Assembly: GCA_947177885.1 (NCBI GenBank)
Contig: CAMWWF010000187.1
Span: forward strand, 1-6,157
Direction of reading: 5' to 3'
Source: an uncultured Lachnospiraceae bacterium
Lineage (GTDB): Bacteria > Bacillota_A > Clostridia > Lachnospirales > Lachnospiraceae
Length of the DNA: 6,157 bases
Shown here one piece after another: positions 5,380 to 6,157 of this stretch; the first letter of the stretch is position 1, and the number at the start of each line of letters is the position of its first letter. The notes under the pieces were generated by a model. It saw nothing but the letters and a program-made list of their open reading frames with translations. It did not search any database and was not told the DNA's origin. Both the position numbers and the translations under genes were made by a program.

Positions 5380-5422
5380 GGAACGGTCCTGGAACGGAAA
5401 CGTTTGGGCCGGAACAGGAGGA
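5380..5422 (+). promoter_or_regulatory. GGA-rich structured leader over the ribosome site of the second flgK
   Basis: Six GGA triplets fall in 43 bases (5380, 5391, 5396, 5411, 5417, 5420), three within the repeated word GGAAC. CGGTCC (5384-5389) can pair with GGGCCG (5406-5411, one G-U), enclosing a perfect AACG-GAAA-CGTT hairpin (5393-5404). The stem ends four bases before AGGAGG (5416-5421), the ribosome binding site, 5 bases from ATG 5427. GGA in loops and in the Shine-Dalgarno sequence is what CsrA recognises, and CsrA is commonly encoded near flagellar genes in Firmicutes. CsrA control here is inference. Confidence 0.4.
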
Positions 5423-5426
5423 AAAG

Positions 5427-6157
5427 ATGCCTTCACAATTTTTTGGATTAAATATTGCATATACAGGTTTGCTGGCGAGCAATGCCGCATTAAATACCAC
5501 CAGTAATAATATTGCAAATGTACAGACAAAGGGTTACAGCAGACAGGAAGTAAATCAGGCGGCGGCAAGCGCGCTCCGGGTGTTCCAGACTTACGGATGT
5601 GCCGGCGCCGGTGTGGAGACTCTGTCCATTGAACGTATCAGAGACGGATTCTATGATACCAAATATTGGAACAACAATGCCAAAGTGGGCGAGTATGGTA
5701 TGAAAGAATACTACATGAAGCAGATCGAGACCTACTTTGACGACAATGGAAAGAATGCCGGATTCAAGACGGTGTTTGACCAGTTGATGACCAATGGGCT
5801 GCAGGCTCTGAAGGATAATCCCAATGATGCCACCACAAAGACGCAGTTCGTGGGTTATGCGGGAGCACTGGTGGAATACTTCAACGGTCTTGCCGGCAAT
5901 CTGGAGAACGTACAGAAGGATATCAACGCGGAGATCAAGATCAAGGTGGATGAGATCAATTCCATCGCCGGGCAGATCGCTACCTTGAATAAGCAGATCA
6001 ATACCATCGAGCTTACCGGAGTGGCTGCAAATGAATTGAGGGACAGAAGGGATCTTCTGATCGATCAGCTTTCCGAGATCGTGGATGTGCAGATCACGGA
6101 GTACCCTATTGTGGATCACAAAAACCCACAGCGCCAGACGGGTGAGAATCGCTATAT
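5427..6157 (+). CDS. flgK: Second FlgK-family hook-associated protein (3' end outside window)
   Basis: The first 243 residues of a second FlgK-like protein are visible and the frame stays open to the last base. The N-terminal D0 helix is typical of axial proteins: FFGLNIAYTGLLASNAALNTTSNNIANVQTKGYSRQEV (5-42), parallel in position to the first copy. A helical D1 region follows (about 85-225). It carries a better-conserved FlgK motif than the first copy: NELRDRRDLLIDQLSEIVDV (202-221). The two copies share the architecture but few residues outside the D0 signature, so this is an old paralogue rather than a recent duplication. Start: AGGAGG (5416-5421) is 5 bases before ATG 5427. The downstream part, including the C-terminal helix that pairs with the chaperone, is not visible. 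FlgL is less likely because of the FlgK-specific RDRRDLLIDQLS motif and the helical content. FlgK is the best call, though a specialised junction role is possible. Confidence 0.88.
   Translation, partial: MPSQFFGLNIAYTGLLASNAALNTTSNNIANVQTKGYSRQEVNQAAASALRVFQTYGCAGAGVETLSIERIRDGFYDTKYWNNNAKVGEYGMKEYYMKQIETYFDDNGKNAGFKTVFDQLMTNGLQALKDNPNDATTKTQFVGYAGALVEYFNGLAGNLENVQKDINAEIKIKVDEINSIAGQIATLNKQINTIELTGVAANELRDRRDLLIDQLSEIVDVQITEYPIVDHKNPQRQTGENRY

Noticed and set aside
5490..6119. 209-codon reverse-strand ORF opposite the second flgK
   Set aside because: The + strand has a clear FlgK N-terminus with an AGGAGG site over the same bases. The reverse reading is low-quality Ile/His/Leu-rich sequence.
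1..6157. CRISPR array, tRNA, rRNA, insertion sequence or phage genes
   Set aside because: No regularly spaced repeats, cloverleaf-like TTCGA-containing segments, transposase motifs or phage structural genes were seen on either strand.

Overview
The window looks like a piece of a low-to-middle-GC Firmicutes chromosome, most likely a motile member of the Clostridia (Lachnospiraceae-like). This rests on the CIRCE heat-shock operator, strong AGGAGG-type ribosome binding sites, a SigD/sigma-28-type flagellar promoter, and the Gram-positive order flgM-flgN-flgK. The taxonomic call is inference; no rRNA or other marker gene is present. Every gene I can support lies on the + strand.

Layout. (1) 1-291 is the C-terminal third of a DegV-family lipid-binding protein. 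It is followed by 292-527, a stretch that reads like protein in another frame but has no ordinary start codon. (2) 528-1265 is a self-contained heat-shock unit: a perfect CIRCE operator with a promoter -35 box nested inside it, a short GAAA-capped hairpin at the predicted 5' end of the mRNA, an Hsp20 small heat-shock protein, and a strong intrinsic terminator. (3) 1266-1580 is a non-coding stretch of about 315 bases. It holds a large imperfect inverted repeat, a near-consensus extended -10 promoter, and a leader of about 140 nt with a tandem 21-bp repeat and a possible 10-codon leader peptide. (4) 1581-2531 is an intracellular GH43-family glycosidase (arabinofuranosidase/xylosidase type). (5) 2589-6157 is a late flagellar operon: a sigma-28 promoter, flgM, flgN, flgK, then a second, divergent flgK-like gene that runs off the end.

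How the genes work together. In the flagellar block, FlgM is the anti-sigma factor for sigma-28, and its gene here sits behind a sigma-28-type promoter, the usual feedback design for late flagellar genes. FlgN is the export chaperone for the hook-filament junction proteins, and FlgK is one of those junction proteins. The unusual point is the tandem pair of FlgK-family genes. The second is preceded by a 106-nt gap with two hairpins and several GGA motifs, suggesting separate post-transcriptional control. Hsp20 and GH43 appear to be independent transcription units next to the flagellar genes. I found no evidence of mobile elements, CRISPR, tRNA or rRNA, and no wholly novel system. The most noteworthy items are the tandem FlgK paralogues, the structured leaders, and the start-less ORF after degV.
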